In this document: piece by piece, positions 1-14,839 of the stretch
Position numbering within the stretch: position 1 is the first letter of the stretch
How the letters are laid out: the number at the start of each line of letters is the position of its first letter
Origin: Prosapia bicincta
Lineage: Eukaryota > Arthropoda > Insecta > Hemiptera > Cercopidae
Assembly (NCBI GenBank): GCA_036971475.1
Contig: JBAIZL010000007.1
Location: 33,498,002 to 33,562,001, forward strand
Direction of reading: 5' to 3'
DNA length: 64,000 nt
Position numbers and translations under genes: made by a program
The notes under the pieces: model-generated
Told to the model about the DNA's origin: nothing
Database searches by the model: none
The model's input: only the letters and a program-made list of their open reading frames with translations

Positions 1-3000
1 TGCGAATCTATGGTCGATTCTGCGTTTATTATGAGTTTAATTGAGAAATCCATTTTTTGTAGAAATCGCAAAATCCATGAACTATAATTCATGCATTTTT
101 TTTAGAGCAAATATATGACAATTGCGATTGCTCCTATAATACTTATTATAGATCAATTCTAAGTGCACAATGCGAATCTACGGTCGATTCTGCGTTTATT
201 ATGCCTTTTAAATGAGAAATCCATTTTTTGTAGAAATGGCAAAATCCATGAACTATAATTCATGCATTTTTTTGGAGCAAATATATGACAATTGCGATAG
301 CTCCTATAATACTTATTATAGATCAATTCTAAGTGCACAATGCGAATCTATGGTCGATTCTGCGTTTATTATGCCTTTTAAATGAGAAATCCATTTTTTG
401 TAGAAATCGCAAAATCCATGAACTATAATTCATGCATTTTTTTTTGAGCAAATATATGAAAATTGCCATAGCTCCTATAATACTTATTATATATCAATTC
501 TAAGAGCACAATGCGAATCTATGGTCGATTCTGCGTTTATTATGCCTTTTAAATGAGAAATCCATTTTTTGTAGAAATCGCAAAATCCATGAACTATAAT
601 TCATGCATTTTTTTTGAGCAAATATATGACAATTGCGATAGCTCCTATAATATATATTATAGATCAATTGTAAGTGCACAATGCGAATCTATGGTCGATT
701 CTGCGTTTATTATGAATTTTAAATGAGATATCCATTTTTTGTAGAAATCGCAAAATCCGTGAACTATAATTCATGCATTTTTTTAGAGAAAATATATGAC
801 AATTGCGATAGCTCCTATAATACTTATTATAGATAAAATGTAAGAGCACAATGCGAATCTATGGTCGATTCTGCGTTTATTATGCCTTTTAAATGAGAAA
901 TCCATTTTTTGTAGAAATCGCAAAATCCATGAACTTTAATCCATGCATTTTTTTAAAGGAAATATATGACAATTGCGATAGCTCCTATAATACTTATTAT
1001 AGATCACTTCTAAGTGCACAATGCGAATCTATGGTCGATTCTGCGTTTATTATGCCTTTTAAATGAGAAATCCATTTTTTGTAGTAATCGAAAAATCCAT
1101 GAACTATAATTCATGCATTTTTTTAGAGCAAATATATGACAATTGCGATAGCTCCTATAATACTTATTATAGATCAATTCTAAGTGCACAATGCGAATCT
1201 ATGGTCGATTCTGCGTTTATTATGCCTTTTAAATGAGAAATCCCTTTTTTGTAGAAATCGCAAAATCCATGAACTATAATTCATGCATTTTTTTTAAAGC
1301 AAATATATGACAATTGCGATAGCTCCTATAATACTTATTATAGATCAATTCTAAGTGCACAATGCGAATCTATGGTCGATTCTGCGTTTATTATACCTTT
1401 TAAATGAGAAATCCATTTTTTGTAGAAATCGCAAAATCCATGAACTATAATTCATGCATTTTTTTTGAGCAAATATATGACAATTGCGATAGCTCCTATA
1501 ATACTTATTATAGATCAATTCTAAGTGCACAATGCGAATCTATGGTCGATTCTGCGTTTATTATGAATTTAATTGAGAAATCCATTTTTTGTAGAAATCG
1601 CAAAACCCATGAACTATAATTCATGCATTTTTTTAGAGCGAATATATGACAATTGCGATTGCTCCTATAATACTTATTATAGATCAATTCTAAGTGCACA
1701 ATGCGAATCTACGGTCGATTCTGCGTTTATTATGCCTTTTAAATGAGAAATCCATTTTTTGTAGAAATGGCAAAATCCATGAACTATAATTCATGCATTT
1801 TTTTTTGAGCAAATATATGACAATTGCGATAGCTCCTATAATACTTATTATAGATCAATTCTAAGTGCACAATGCGAATCTATGGTCGATTCTGCGTTTA
1901 TTATACCTTTTAAATGAGAAATCCATTTTTTGTAGAAATCGCAAAATCCATGAACTATAATTCATGCATTTTTTTTTGAGCAAATATATGACACTTGCGA
2001 TAGCTCCTATAATACTTATTATAGATCAATTCTAAGTGCACAATGCGAATCTATGGTCGATTCTGCGTTTATTATGCCTTTTAAATGAGAAATCCATTTT
2101 TTGTAGAAATCGCAAAATCCATGTACTATAATTCATGCATTTTTTTAGAGCAAATATATGACAATTGCCATAGCTCCTATAATACTTATTATAGATCAAT
2201 TCTAAGTGCACAATGCGAATCTATGGTCGATTCTGCGTTTATTATGCCTTTTAAATGAGAAATCCATTTTTTGTAGAAATCGCAAAATCCATGTACTATA
2301 ATTCATGCATTTTTTTAGAGCAAATATATGACAATTGCCATAGCTCCTATAATACTTATTATAGATCAATTCTAAGTGCACAATGCGAATCTATGGTCGA
2401 TTCTGCGTTTATTATGCCTTTTAAATGAGAAATCCATTTTTTGTAGTAATCGAAAAATGCATGAACTATAATTCATGCATTTTTTTAGAGCAAATATATG
2501 ACAATTGCGATAGCTTCTATAATACTTATTATAGATCAATTCTAAGTGCACAATGCGAATCTATGGTCGATTCTGCGTTTATTATGCCTCTTAAATGAGA
2601 AATCCATTTTTTGTAGAAATCGCAAAATCCATGAACTATAATTCATGCATTTTTTTTAGAGCAAATATATGACAATTGCGATAGCTCCTATAATACTTAT
2701 TATAGATCAATTCTAAGAGCACAATGCGAATCTATGGTCGATTCTGCGTTTATTATGCCTTTTAAATGAGAAATCCATTTTTTGTAGAAACCGCAAAATC
2801 CATGAACTATAATTCATGCATTTTTTTTTGAGGAAATATATGACAATTGCGATAGCTCCTATAATACTTATTATAGATCAATTCTAAGTGCACAATGCGA
2901 ATCGATGGTCGATTCTGCGTTTATTATACCTTTTAAATGAGAAATCCATTTTTTGTAGAAACCGCAAAATCCATGAACTATAATTCATGCATTTTTTTTT

Positions 3001-6000
3001 TGAGCAAATATATGACAATTGCGATAGCTCCTATAATACTTATTATAGATCAATTCTAAGTGCACAATGCGAATCTATGGTCGATTCTGCGTTTATTATG
3101 AGTTTAATTGAGAAATCCATTTTTTGTAGAAATCGCAAAATCCATGAACTATAATTCATGCATTTTTTTTAGAGCAAATATATGACAATTGCGATTGCTC
3201 CTATAATACTTATTATAGATCAATTCTAAGTGCACAATGCGAATCTACGGTCGATTCTGCGTTTATTATGCCTTTTAAATGAGAAATCCATTTTTTGTAG
3301 AAATGGCAAAATCCATGAACTATAATTCATGCATTTTTTTGGAGCAAATATATGACAATTGCGATAGCTCCTATAATACTTATTATACATCAATTCTAAG
3401 TGCACAATGCGAATCTATGGTCGATTCTGCGTTTATTATGCCTTTTAAATGAGAAATCCATTTTTTGTAGAAATCGCAAAATCCATGAACTATAATTCAT
3501 GCATTTTTTTTTGAGCAAATATATGAAAATTGCCATAGCTCCTATAATACTTATTATATATCAATTCTAAGAGCACAATGCGAATCTATGGTCGATTCTG
3601 CGTTTATTATGCCTTTTAAATGAGAAATCCATTTTTTGTAGAAATCGCAAAATCCATGAACTATAATTCATGCATTTTTTTTGAGCAAATATATGACAAT
3701 TGCGATAGCTCCTATAATATATATTATAGATCAATTGTAAGTGCACAATGCGAATCTATGGTCGATTCTGCGTTTATTATGCCTTTTAAATGAGATATCC
3801 ATTTTTTGTAGAAATCGCAAAATCCGTGAACTATAATTCATGCATTTTTTTAGAGAAAATATATGACAATTGCGATAGCTCCTATAATACTTATTATAGA
3901 TAAAATGTAAGAGCACAATGCGAATCTATGGTCGATTCTGCGTTTATTATGCCTTTTAAATGAGAAATCCATTTTTTGTAGAAATCGCAAAATCCATGAA
4001 CTTTAATCCATGCATTTTTTTAAAGGAAATATATGACAATTGCGATAGCTCCTATAATACTTATTATAGATCACTTCTAAGTGCACAATGCGAATCTATG
4101 GTCGATTCTGCGTTTATTATGCCTTTTAAATGAGAAATCCATTTTTTGTAGTAATCGAAAAATCCATGAACTATAATTCATGCATTTTTTTAGAGCAAAT
4201 ATATGACAATTGCGATAGCTCCTATAATACTTATTATAGATCAATTCTAAGTGCACAATGCGAATCTATGGTCGATTCTGCGTTTATTATGCCTTTTAAA
4301 TGAGAAATCCCTTTTTTGTAGAAATCGCAAAATCCATGAACTATAATTCATGCATTTTTTTTAGAGCAAATATATGACAATTGCGATAGCTCCTATAATA
4401 CTTATTATACATCAATTCTAAGAGCACAATGCGAATCTATGGTCGATTCTGCGTTTATTATGCCTTTTAAATGAGAAATCCATTTTTTGTAGAAATCGCA
4501 AAATCCATGAACTATAATTCATGCATTTTTTTTTGAGCAAATATATGACAATTGCGATAGCTCCTATAATACTTATTATAGATCAATTCTAAGTGCACAA
4601 TGCGAATCGATGGTCGATTCTGCGTTTATTATACCTTTTAAATGAGAAATCCATTTTTTGTAGAAATCGCAAAATCCATGAACTATAATTCATGCATTTT
4701 TTTTTTTTAGCAAATATATGACAATTGCGATAGCTCCTATAATACTTATTATAGATCAATTCTAAGTGCACAATGCGAATCTATGGTCGATTCTGCGTTT
4801 ATTATGAGTTTAATTGAGAAATCCATTTTTTGTAGAAATCGCAAAATCCATGAACTATAATTCATGCATTTTTTTTAGAGCAAATATATGACAATTGCGA
4901 TTGCTCCTATAATACTTATTATAGATCAATTCTAAGTGCACAATGCGAATCTACGGTCGATTCTGCATTTATTATGCCTTTTAAATGAGAAATCCATTTT
5001 TTGTAGAAATGGCAAAATCCATGAACTATAATTCATGCATTTTTTTGGAGCAAATATATGACAATTGCGATACCTCCTATAATACTTATTATAGATCAAT
5101 TCTAAGTGCACAATGCGAATCTATGGTCGATTCTGCGTTTATTATGCCTTTTAAATGAGAAATCCATTTTTTGTAGAAATCGCAAAATCCATGAACTATA
5201 ATTCATGCATTTTTTTTAGAGCAAATATATGACAATTGCGATAGCTCCTATAATACTTATTATAGATCAATTCTAAGTGCAAAATGCGAATCAATGGTCG
5301 ATTCTGCGTTTATTATGCCTTTTAAATGAGAACTCCATTTTTTGTAGAATTCCCAAAATCAATGAACTATAATTCATGCATTTTTTTTGAGCAAATATAT
5401 GACAATTGCGATAGCTCCTATAATATATATTATAGATCAATTGTAAGTGCACAATGCGAATCTATGGTCGATTCTGCGTTTATTATGCCTTTTAAATGAG
5501 AAATCCATTTTTTGTAGAAATCGCAAAATCCATGAACTATAATTCATGCATTTTTTTTAGAGCAAATATATGACAATTGCGATAGCTCCTATAATACTTA
5601 TTATAGATCAATTCTAAGAGCACAATGCGAATCTATGGTCGATTCTGCGTTTATTATGCCTTTTAAATGAGAAATCCATTTTTTGTAGAAATCGCAAAAT
5701 CCATGAACTATAATTCATGCATTTTTTTTGAGCAAATATATGACAATTGCGATAGCTCCTATAATACTTATTATAGATCAATTCTAAGTGCACAATGCGA
5801 ATCTATGGTCGATTCTGCGTTTATTATACCTTTTAAATGAGAAATCCATTTTTTGTAGAAATCGCAAAATCCATGAACTATAATTCATGCATTTTTTAAG
5901 AAAAATTATATGACAATTGCGATAGCTCCTATTATACTTATTATAGATCAATTCTAAGTGCACAATGCGAATCTATGGTCGATTCTGCGTTTATTATGCC

Positions 6001-6100
6001 TTTTAAATGAGAAATCCATTTTTTGTAGAAATTGCAAAATCCATGAACTATAATTCATGCATTTTTTTTAAAGCAAATATATGACAATTGCGATAGCTCC
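1..6100. repeat. Higher-order repeat of ~9-10 satellite A monomers
   Basis: A diagnostic variant monomer (ATGAGTTTAATTGAG or ATGAATTTAATTGAG replacing the usual ATGCCTTTTAAATGAG) followed by an ACGGTCGATTC monomer occurs at 1, 1533, 3068 and 4774. The spacings are 1532, 1535 and 1706 bp, i.e. 9, 9 and 10 monomers. The block starting at 1 matches the block starting at 3068 almost exactly for about 1.29 kb, including private variants such as GATCAATTGTAAG near 664 and 3731. This is seen directly and indicates multi-monomer unequal exchange. Confidence 0.85.
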
Positions 6101-9100
6101 TATAATACTTATTATAGATCAATTCTAAGTGCACAGTGCGAATCAATGGTCGATTCTGCGTTTATTATGCCTTTTAAATGAGAAATCCATTTTTTGTAGA
6201 AATCGCAAAATCCATGAACTATAATTCATGCATTTTTTTAGAGAAAATATATGACAATTGCGATAGCTCCTATAATACCTATTATAGATCAATTCTAAGA
6301 GCACATTGTGAATCTATGGTCGATTCTGCGATTATTATGCTTTTTAAATGAGAAATCCATTTTTTGTAGAAATCGCAAAATCCATGAACTATATAATAAT
6401 TCATGCATTTTTTTTGAGCAAATATATGACAATTGCGATAGCTCCTATAATACTTATTATAGATCACTTCTAAGTGCACAATGCGAATCTATGGTCGATT
6501 CTGCGTTTATTATGCCTTTTAAATGAGAAATCCATTTTTTGTAGAAATCGCAAAATCCATGAACTATAATTCATGCATTTTTTTAGAGCAAATATATGAC
6601 AATTGCGATAGCTCCTATAATACTTATTATAGATAAATTGTAAGAGCACAATGCGAATCTATGGTCGATTCTGCGTTTATTATGCCTTTTAAATGAAAAA
6701 TCCATTTTTTGTAAAAATCGCAAAATCCATGGACATTAATTCATGCATTTTTTTAAAGCAAATATATGACAATTGCGATAGCTCCTATAATACTTATTAT
6801 AGATCAATTCTAAGTGCACAATGCGAATCTATGGTCGATTCTGCGTTTATTATGCCTTTTAAATGAGAAATCCATTTTTTGTAGTAATCGAAAAATCCAT
6901 GAACTATAATTCATGCATTTTTTTTAGAGCAAATATATGACAATTGCGATTGCTCCTATAATACTTATTATAGATCAATTCTAAGTGCACAATGCGAATC
7001 TACGGTCGATTCTGCGTTTATTATGCCTTTTAAATGAGAAATCCATTTTTTGTAGAAATGGCAAAATCCATGAACTATATTCATGCATTTTTTTTTAGCA
7101 AATATATGACAATTGCGATAGCTCCTATAATACTTATTATAAATCAATTCTAAGTGCACAATGCGAATCTATGGTCGATTCTGCGTTTATTATGCCTTTT
7201 AAATGAGAAATCCATTTTTTGTAGAAATCGCAAAATCCATGAACTATAATTCATGCATTTTTTTAGAGCAAATATATGACAATTGCGATAGCTCCTATAA
7301 TACTTATTATAGATAAATTGTAAGAGCACAATGCGAATCTATGGTCGATTCTGCGTTTATTATGCCTTTTAAATGAGAAATCCATTTTTTGTAAAAATCG
7401 CAAAATCCATGGACATTAATTCATGCATTTTTTTAAAGCAAATATATGACAATTGCGATAGCTCCTATAATACTTATTATAGATCAATTCTAAGTGCACA
7501 ATGCGAATCTATGGTCGATTCTGCGTTTATTATGCCTTTTAAATGAGAAATCCATTTTTTTTAGTAATCGAAAAATCCATGAACTATAATTCATGCATTT
7601 TTTTAGAGCAAATATATGACAATTGCGATAGCTCCTATAATACTTATTATAGATCAATTCTAAGTGCACAATGCGAATCTATGGTCGATTCTGCGTTTAT
7701 TATGCCTTTTAAATGAGAAATCCATTTTTTGAAGAAATTGCAAAATCCATGAACTATAATTCATGCATTTTTTTAGAGCAAATATATGACAATTGCGATA
7801 GCTCCTATAATACTTATTATAGATCAATTCTAAGAGCACAATGAGAATCTATGGTCGATTCTGCGTTTATTATGCCTTTTAAATGAGAAATCCATATTTT
7901 GTAGAATTCGCAAAATCCATGAAATATAATTCATGCATTTTTTTTGAGCAAATATATGACAATTGCGATAGCTCCTATAATACTTATTATACATCAATTC
8001 TAAGTGCACAATGCGAATCTATGGTCGATTCTGCGTTTATTATGCCTTTTAAATGAGAAATCCATTTTTTGTAGAAATCGCAAAATCTATGAACTATAAT
8101 TCATGCATTTTTTAGAGCAAATATATGACAATTGCGATAGCTCCAATAATACTTATTATAGATAAATTGTAAGAGCACAATGCGAATCTATGGTCGATTC
8201 TGCGTTTATTATGCCTTTTAAATGAGAAATCCATTTTTTGTAGAAATCGCAAAATCCATGAACTATAATTCATGCATTTTTTAAGAGAAAATATATGACA
8301 ATTGCGATAGCTCCTATTATACTTATTATAGATCAATTCTAAGTGCACAATGCGAATCTATGGTCGATTCTGCGTTTATTATGCTTTTTAATTGAGAAAT
8401 CCATTTTTTGTAGAAATCGCAAAATCCATGAACTATAATTCATGCATTTTTTTTAAAGCAAATATATGACAATTGCGATAGCTCCTATAATACTTATTAT
8501 AGATCAATTCTAAGTGCACAGTGCGAATCAATGGTCGATTCTGCGTTTATTATGCCTTTTAAATTAGAAATCCATTTTTTGTAGAAATCGCAAAATCCAT
8601 GAACTATAATTCATGCATTTTTTTAGAGAAAATATATGACAATTGCGATAGCTCCTATAATACCTATTATAGATCAATTCTAAGAGCACATTGTGAATCT
8701 ATGGTCGATTCTGTGATTATTATGCTTTTTAAATGAGAAATCCATTTTTTGTAGAAATCGCAAAATCCATGAACTATAATTCATGCATTTTTTTTGAGCA
8801 AATATATGACAATTGCGATAGCTCCTATAATACTTATTATAGATCACTTCTAAGTGCACAATGCGAATCTATGGTCGATTCTGCGTTTATTATGCCTTTT
8901 AAATGAGAAATCCATTTTTTGTAGAAATCGCAAAATCCATGAACTATAATTCATGCATTTTTTTAGAGCAAATATATGACAATTGCGATAGCTCCTATAA
9001 TACTTATTATAGATAAATTGTAAGAGCACAATGCGAATCAATGGTCGATTCTGCGTTTATTATGCCTTTTAAATGAGAAATCCATTTTTTGTAGAAATCG

Positions 9101-10399
9101 CAAAATCCATGAACATTAATTCATGCATTTTTTTAAAGCAAATATATGACAATTGCGATAGCTCCTATATTACTTATTATAGATCAATTCTAAGTGCACA
9201 ATGCGAATCTATGGTCGATTCTGCGTTATTTAAGCTTTTTAAATGAGAAATCCATTTTTTGTAGAAATCGAAAAATCCATGAACTATAATTCATGCATTT
9301 TTTTAGAGCAAATATATGACAATTGCGATAGCTCCTATAATACATATTATAGATCAATTCTAAGTGCACAATGCGAATCTATGGCCGATTCTGCGTTATT
9401 TAAGCTTTTTAAAAGAGAAATCCATTTTTTGTAGATATCGAAAAATCCATGAACTATAATTCATGCATTTTTTTTAGAGCAAATATATGACAATTGCGAT
9501 AGCTCCTATAATACTTATTATAGATCAATTCTAAGTGCACAATGCGAATCTATGGTCGATTCTGCGTTATTTAAGCTTCTTAAATGAGAAATCCATTTTT
9601 TGTAGAAATCGCAAAATCCATGAACTATAATTCATGCATTTTTTTAGAGCAAATAAATGACAATTGCGATAGCTTCTATAATACTTATTATAGATAAATT
9701 GTAAGAGCACAATGCGAATCTATGGTCGATTCTGCGTTTATTATGCCTTTTAAATGAGAAATCCATTTTTTGTAGAAATCGCAAAATCCTTGAACTATAA
9801 TTCATGCATTTTTTTAGAGCAAATATATGACAATTGCGATAGCTCCTATAATACTTATTATAGATAAATTGTAAGAGCACAATGCGATTCTATGGTCGAT
9901 TCTGCGTTTATTAGGCCTTTTAAATGAGAAATCCATTTTTTTGTAGAAATCGCAAAATCCATGAACATTAATTCATGCATTTTTTTAAACCAAATATATG
10001 ACAATTGCGATAGCTCCTATAATACTTATTATAGATCAATTCTAAGTGCACAATGCGAATCTATGGTCGATTCTGCGTTTATTATGCCTTTTAAATGAGA
10101 AATCCATTTTTTGTAGTAATCGATAAATCCATGAACTATAATTCATGCATTTTTTTAGAGCAAATATATGACAATTGCGATAGCTCCTATAATACTTATT
10201 ATAGATCAATTCTAAGTGCACAATGCGAATCTATGGTCGATTCTGCGTTTATTATGCCTTTTAAATGAGAAATCCATTTTTTGTAGAAATCGCAAAATCC
10301 ATGAACTATAATTCATGCATTTTTTTTGAGCAAATATATGACAATTGCGATAGCTCCTATAATACTTATTATAGATCACTTCTAAGTGCACAATGCGAA

Positions 10400-13130
10400 T
10401 CTATGGTCGATTCTGCGTTTATTATGCCTTTTAAATGAGAAATCCATTTTTTGTAGAAATCGCAAAATCCATGAACTATAATTCATGCATTTTTTTAGAG
10501 CAAATATATGACAATTGCGATAGCTCCTATAATACTTATTATAGATAAATTGTAAGAGCACAATGCGAATCTATGGTCGATTCTGCGTTTATTATGCCTT
10601 TTAAATGAGAAATCCATTTTTTGTAGAAATCGCAAAATCCATGAACTATAATTCATGCATTTTTTTTTTTGAGCAAATATATTACAATTGCGATAGCTCC
10701 TATAATACTTATTATAGATCAATTCTAAGTGCACAATGCGAATCTACGGTCGATTCTGCGTTTATTATGCCTTTTAAATGAAAAATCCATTTTTTGTAGA
10801 AATCGCAAAATCCATGAACTATAATTCATGCATTTTTTTTGAGCAAATATATGACAATTGCGATAGCTCCTATAATACTTATTATAGATCAATTCTAAGT
10901 GCACAATGCGAATCTATGGTCGATTCTGCGTTTATTATGCCTTTTAAATGAGAAATCCATTTTTTGTAGAAATCGCAAAATCCATGAACTATAATTCATG
11001 CATTTTTTTAGAGAAAATATATGACAATTGCGATAGCTCCTATAATACCTATTATAGATCAATTCTAAGAGCACATTGTGAATCTATGGTCGATTCTGCG
11101 ATTATTATGCTTTTTAAATGAGAAATCCATTTTTTGTAGAAATCGCAAAATCCATGAACTATAATTCATGCATTTTTTTGAGCAAATATATGACAATTGC
11201 GATAGCTCCTATATTACTTATTATAGATCACTTCTAAATGCACAATGCGAATCTATGGTCGATTCTGCGTTTATTATGCCTTTTAAATGAGAAATCCATT
11301 TTTTGTAGAAATCGCAAAATCCATGAACTATAATTCATGCATTTTTTTAGAGCAAATATATGACAATTGCGATAGCTCCTATAATACTTATTATAGATAA
11401 ATTGTAAGAGCACAATGCGAATCTATGGTCGATTCTGCGTTTATTATGCCTTTTAAATGAGAAATCCATTTTTTGTAGAAATCGCAAAATCCATGAACAT
11501 TAATTCATGCATTTTTTTAAACCAAATATATGACAATTGCGATAGCTCCTATAATACTTTTTATAGATCAATTCTAAGTGCACAATGCGAATCTATGGTC
11601 GATTCTGCGTTTATTATGCCTTTTAAATGAGAAATCCATTTTTTGTAGAAATCGCAAAATCCATGAACTATAATTCATGCATTTTTTTTAGAGCAAATAT
11701 ATGACAATTGCGATAGCTCCTATAATACTTATTATAGATCGATTCTAAGTGCACAATGCGAATCTATGGTCGATTCTGCGTTTATTATGCCTTTTAAATG
11801 AGAAATCCATTTTTTGTAGAAATCGCAAAATCCATGAACTATAATTCATGCATTTTTTTTTAGAGCAAATATATGACAATTGCCATAGCTCCTATACTAC
11901 TTATTATAGATCAATTCTAAGTGCACAATGCGAATCTATGGTCGATTCTGCGTTTATTATGCCTTTTAAATGAGAAATCCATTTTTTGTAGAAATCGCAA
12001 AATCCATGAACTATAATTCATGCATTTTTTTTAGAGCAAATGTATGACAATTGCGATAGCTCTTATAATACTTATTATAGATCAATTCTAAGTGCACAAT
12101 GCGAATCTATGGTCGATTCTGCGTTTATTATGCCTTTTAAATGAGAAACCCATTTTTTGTAGAAATCGCAAAATCCATGAACTATAATTCATGCATTTTT
12201 TTTTGAGCAAATATATGACAATTGCGATAGCTCCTATAATACTTATTATAGATCAATTCTAAGTGCACAATGCGAATCTATGGTCGATTCTGCGTTTATT
12301 ATGCCTTTTAAATGAGAAATCCATTTTTTGTAGAATTCGCAAAATCCATGAACTATATTTCATGCATTTTTTTTAGAGCAAATATATGACAATTGCGTTA
12401 GCTCCTATAATACTTATTATAGATCAATTCTAAGTGCACAATGCGAATCTATGGTCGATTCTGCGTTTATTATGCCTTTTAAATGAGAAATCCATTTTTT
12501 GTAGTAATCGAAAAATCCATGAACTATAATTCATGCATCTTTTTAGAGCAAATATATGACAATTGCGATAGCTCCTATAATACTTATTATAGATCAATTC
12601 TAAGTGCACAATGCGAATCTATGGTCGATTCTGCGTTTATTATGCCTTTTAAATGAGAAATCCATTTTTTGTAGAAATCGCAAAATCCATGAACTATAAT
12701 TCATGCATTTTTTTTGAGCAAATATATGACAATTGCGATAGCTCCTATAATACTTATTATAAATCACTTCTAAGTGCACAATGCGAATCTATGGTCGATT
12801 CTGCGTTTATTATGCCTTTTAAATGAGAAATCCATTTTTTGTAGAAATCGCAAAAACCATGAACTATAATTCATGCATTTTTTTAGAGCAAATATATGAC
12901 AATTGCGATAGCTCCTATAATACTTATTATAGATAAATTGTAAGAGCACAATGCGAATCTATGGTCGATTCTGCGTTTATTATGCCTTTTAAATGAGAAA
13001 TCCATTTTTTGTAGAAATCGCAAAATCCATGAACTATAATTCATGCATTTTTTTTTTTGAGCAAATATATTACAATTGCGATAGCTCCTATAATACTTAT
13101 TATAGATCAATTCTAAGTGCACAATGCGAA
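10400..13130. repeat. Higher-order repeat of satellite A, 2388-bp offset (14 monomers)
   Basis: The stretch around 10495-10734 recurs at 12883-13122. It shares an unusual run of T after CATGCA, the private change ATATATTACAATTG instead of ATATATGACAATTG, and the following ACGGTCGATTC monomer. The 2388-bp offset equals 14 monomers. Confidence 0.8.
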
Positions 13131-14839
13131 TCTACGGTCGATTCTGCGTTTATTATGCCTTTTAAATGAAAAATCCATTTTTTGTAGAAATCGCAAAATC
13201 CATGTACTATAATTCATGCATTTTTTTTTAGCAAATATATGACAATTGCCATAGCTCCTATAATACTTATTATATATCAATTCTAAGAGCACAATGCGAA
13301 TCTATGGTCGATTCTGCGTTTATTATGCCTTTTAAATGAGAAATCCATTTTTTGTAGAAATCGCAAAATCCATGAACTAAATTCATGCATTTTTTTTAGA
13401 GCAAATATATGACAATTGCGATAGCTCCTATAATACTTATTATAGATCAATTCTAAGTACACAATGCGAATCAATGGTCGATTCTGCGTTTAATATGCCT
13501 TTTAAATTAGAAGTCCATTTTTTGTAGAAATCGCAAAATCCATGAACTATAATTCATGCATTTTTTTTGAGCAAATATATGACAATTGCGATAGCTCCTA
13601 TAATACTTATTATAGATCACTTCTAAGTGCACAATGCGAATCTATGGTCGATTCTGCGTTTATTATGCCTTTTAAATGAGAAATCCATTTTTTGTAGAAA
13701 TGGCAAAATCCATGAACTATAATTCATGCATTTTTTTTGAGCAAATATATGACAATTGCGGTAGCTCCTATAATACTTATTATAGATCAATTCTAAGTGC
13801 ACAATGCGAATCTATGGTCGATTCTGCGTTTATTATGCCTTTTAAATGAGAAATCCATTTTTTGTAGAAATCGCAAAATCCATGAACTAAATTCATGCAT
13901 TTTTTTTAGAGCAAATATATGACAATTGCGATAGCTCCTATAATACTTATTATAGATCAATTCTAAGTGCACAATGCGAATCAATGGTCGATTCTGCGTT
14001 TATTATGCCTTTTAAATTAGAAATCCATTTTTTGTAGAAATCGCAAAATCCATGAACTATAATTCATGCATTTTTTTTGAGCAAATATATGACAATTGCG
14101 ATAGCTCCTATAATACTTATTATAGATCACTTCTAAGTGCACAATGCGAATCTATGGTCGATTCTGCGTTTATTATGCCTTTTAAATGAGAAATCCATTT
14201 TTTGTAGAAATCGCAAAATCCTTGAACTATAATTCATGCATTTTTTTAGAGCAAATATATGACAATTGCGATAGCTCCTATAATACTTATTATAGATAAA
14301 TTGTAAGAGCACAATGCGAATCTATGGTCGATTCTGCGTTTATTATGCCTTTTAAATGAGAAATCCATTTTTTGTAGAAATCGCAAAATCCATGACCTAT
14401 AATTCATGCATTTTTTTTTTGAGCAAATATATTACAATTGCGATAGCTCCTATAATACTTATTATAGATCAATTTTAAGTGTACAATGCGAATCTACGGT
14501 CGATTTTGCGCTTATTATGCCTTTTAAATGAAAAATCCATTTTTTGTAGAAATCGCAAAATCCATGAACTATAATTCATGCATTTTTTTTTAGCAAATAT
14601 ATGACAATTGCCATAGCCCCTATAATACTTATTATATATCAATTCTAAGAGCACAATGCGAATCTATGGTCGATTCTGCGTTTATTATGCCTTTTAAATA
14701 AGAAATCCATTTTTTGTAGAAATCGCAAAATCCATGAACTAAATTCATGCATTTTTTTTAGAGCAAATATATGACAATTGCGATAGCTCCTATAATACTT
14801 ATTATAGATCAATTCTAAGTGCACAATGCGAATCAATGG

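Noticed and set aside
1404..1619. Short ORFs in satellite A encoding MRNPFFVEIAKSMNYNSCIF-like peptides, and their minus-strand counterparts
   Set aside because: They recur because the monomer recurs, cover both strands, and are cut by length changes in T runs. No domain or start context supports coding.
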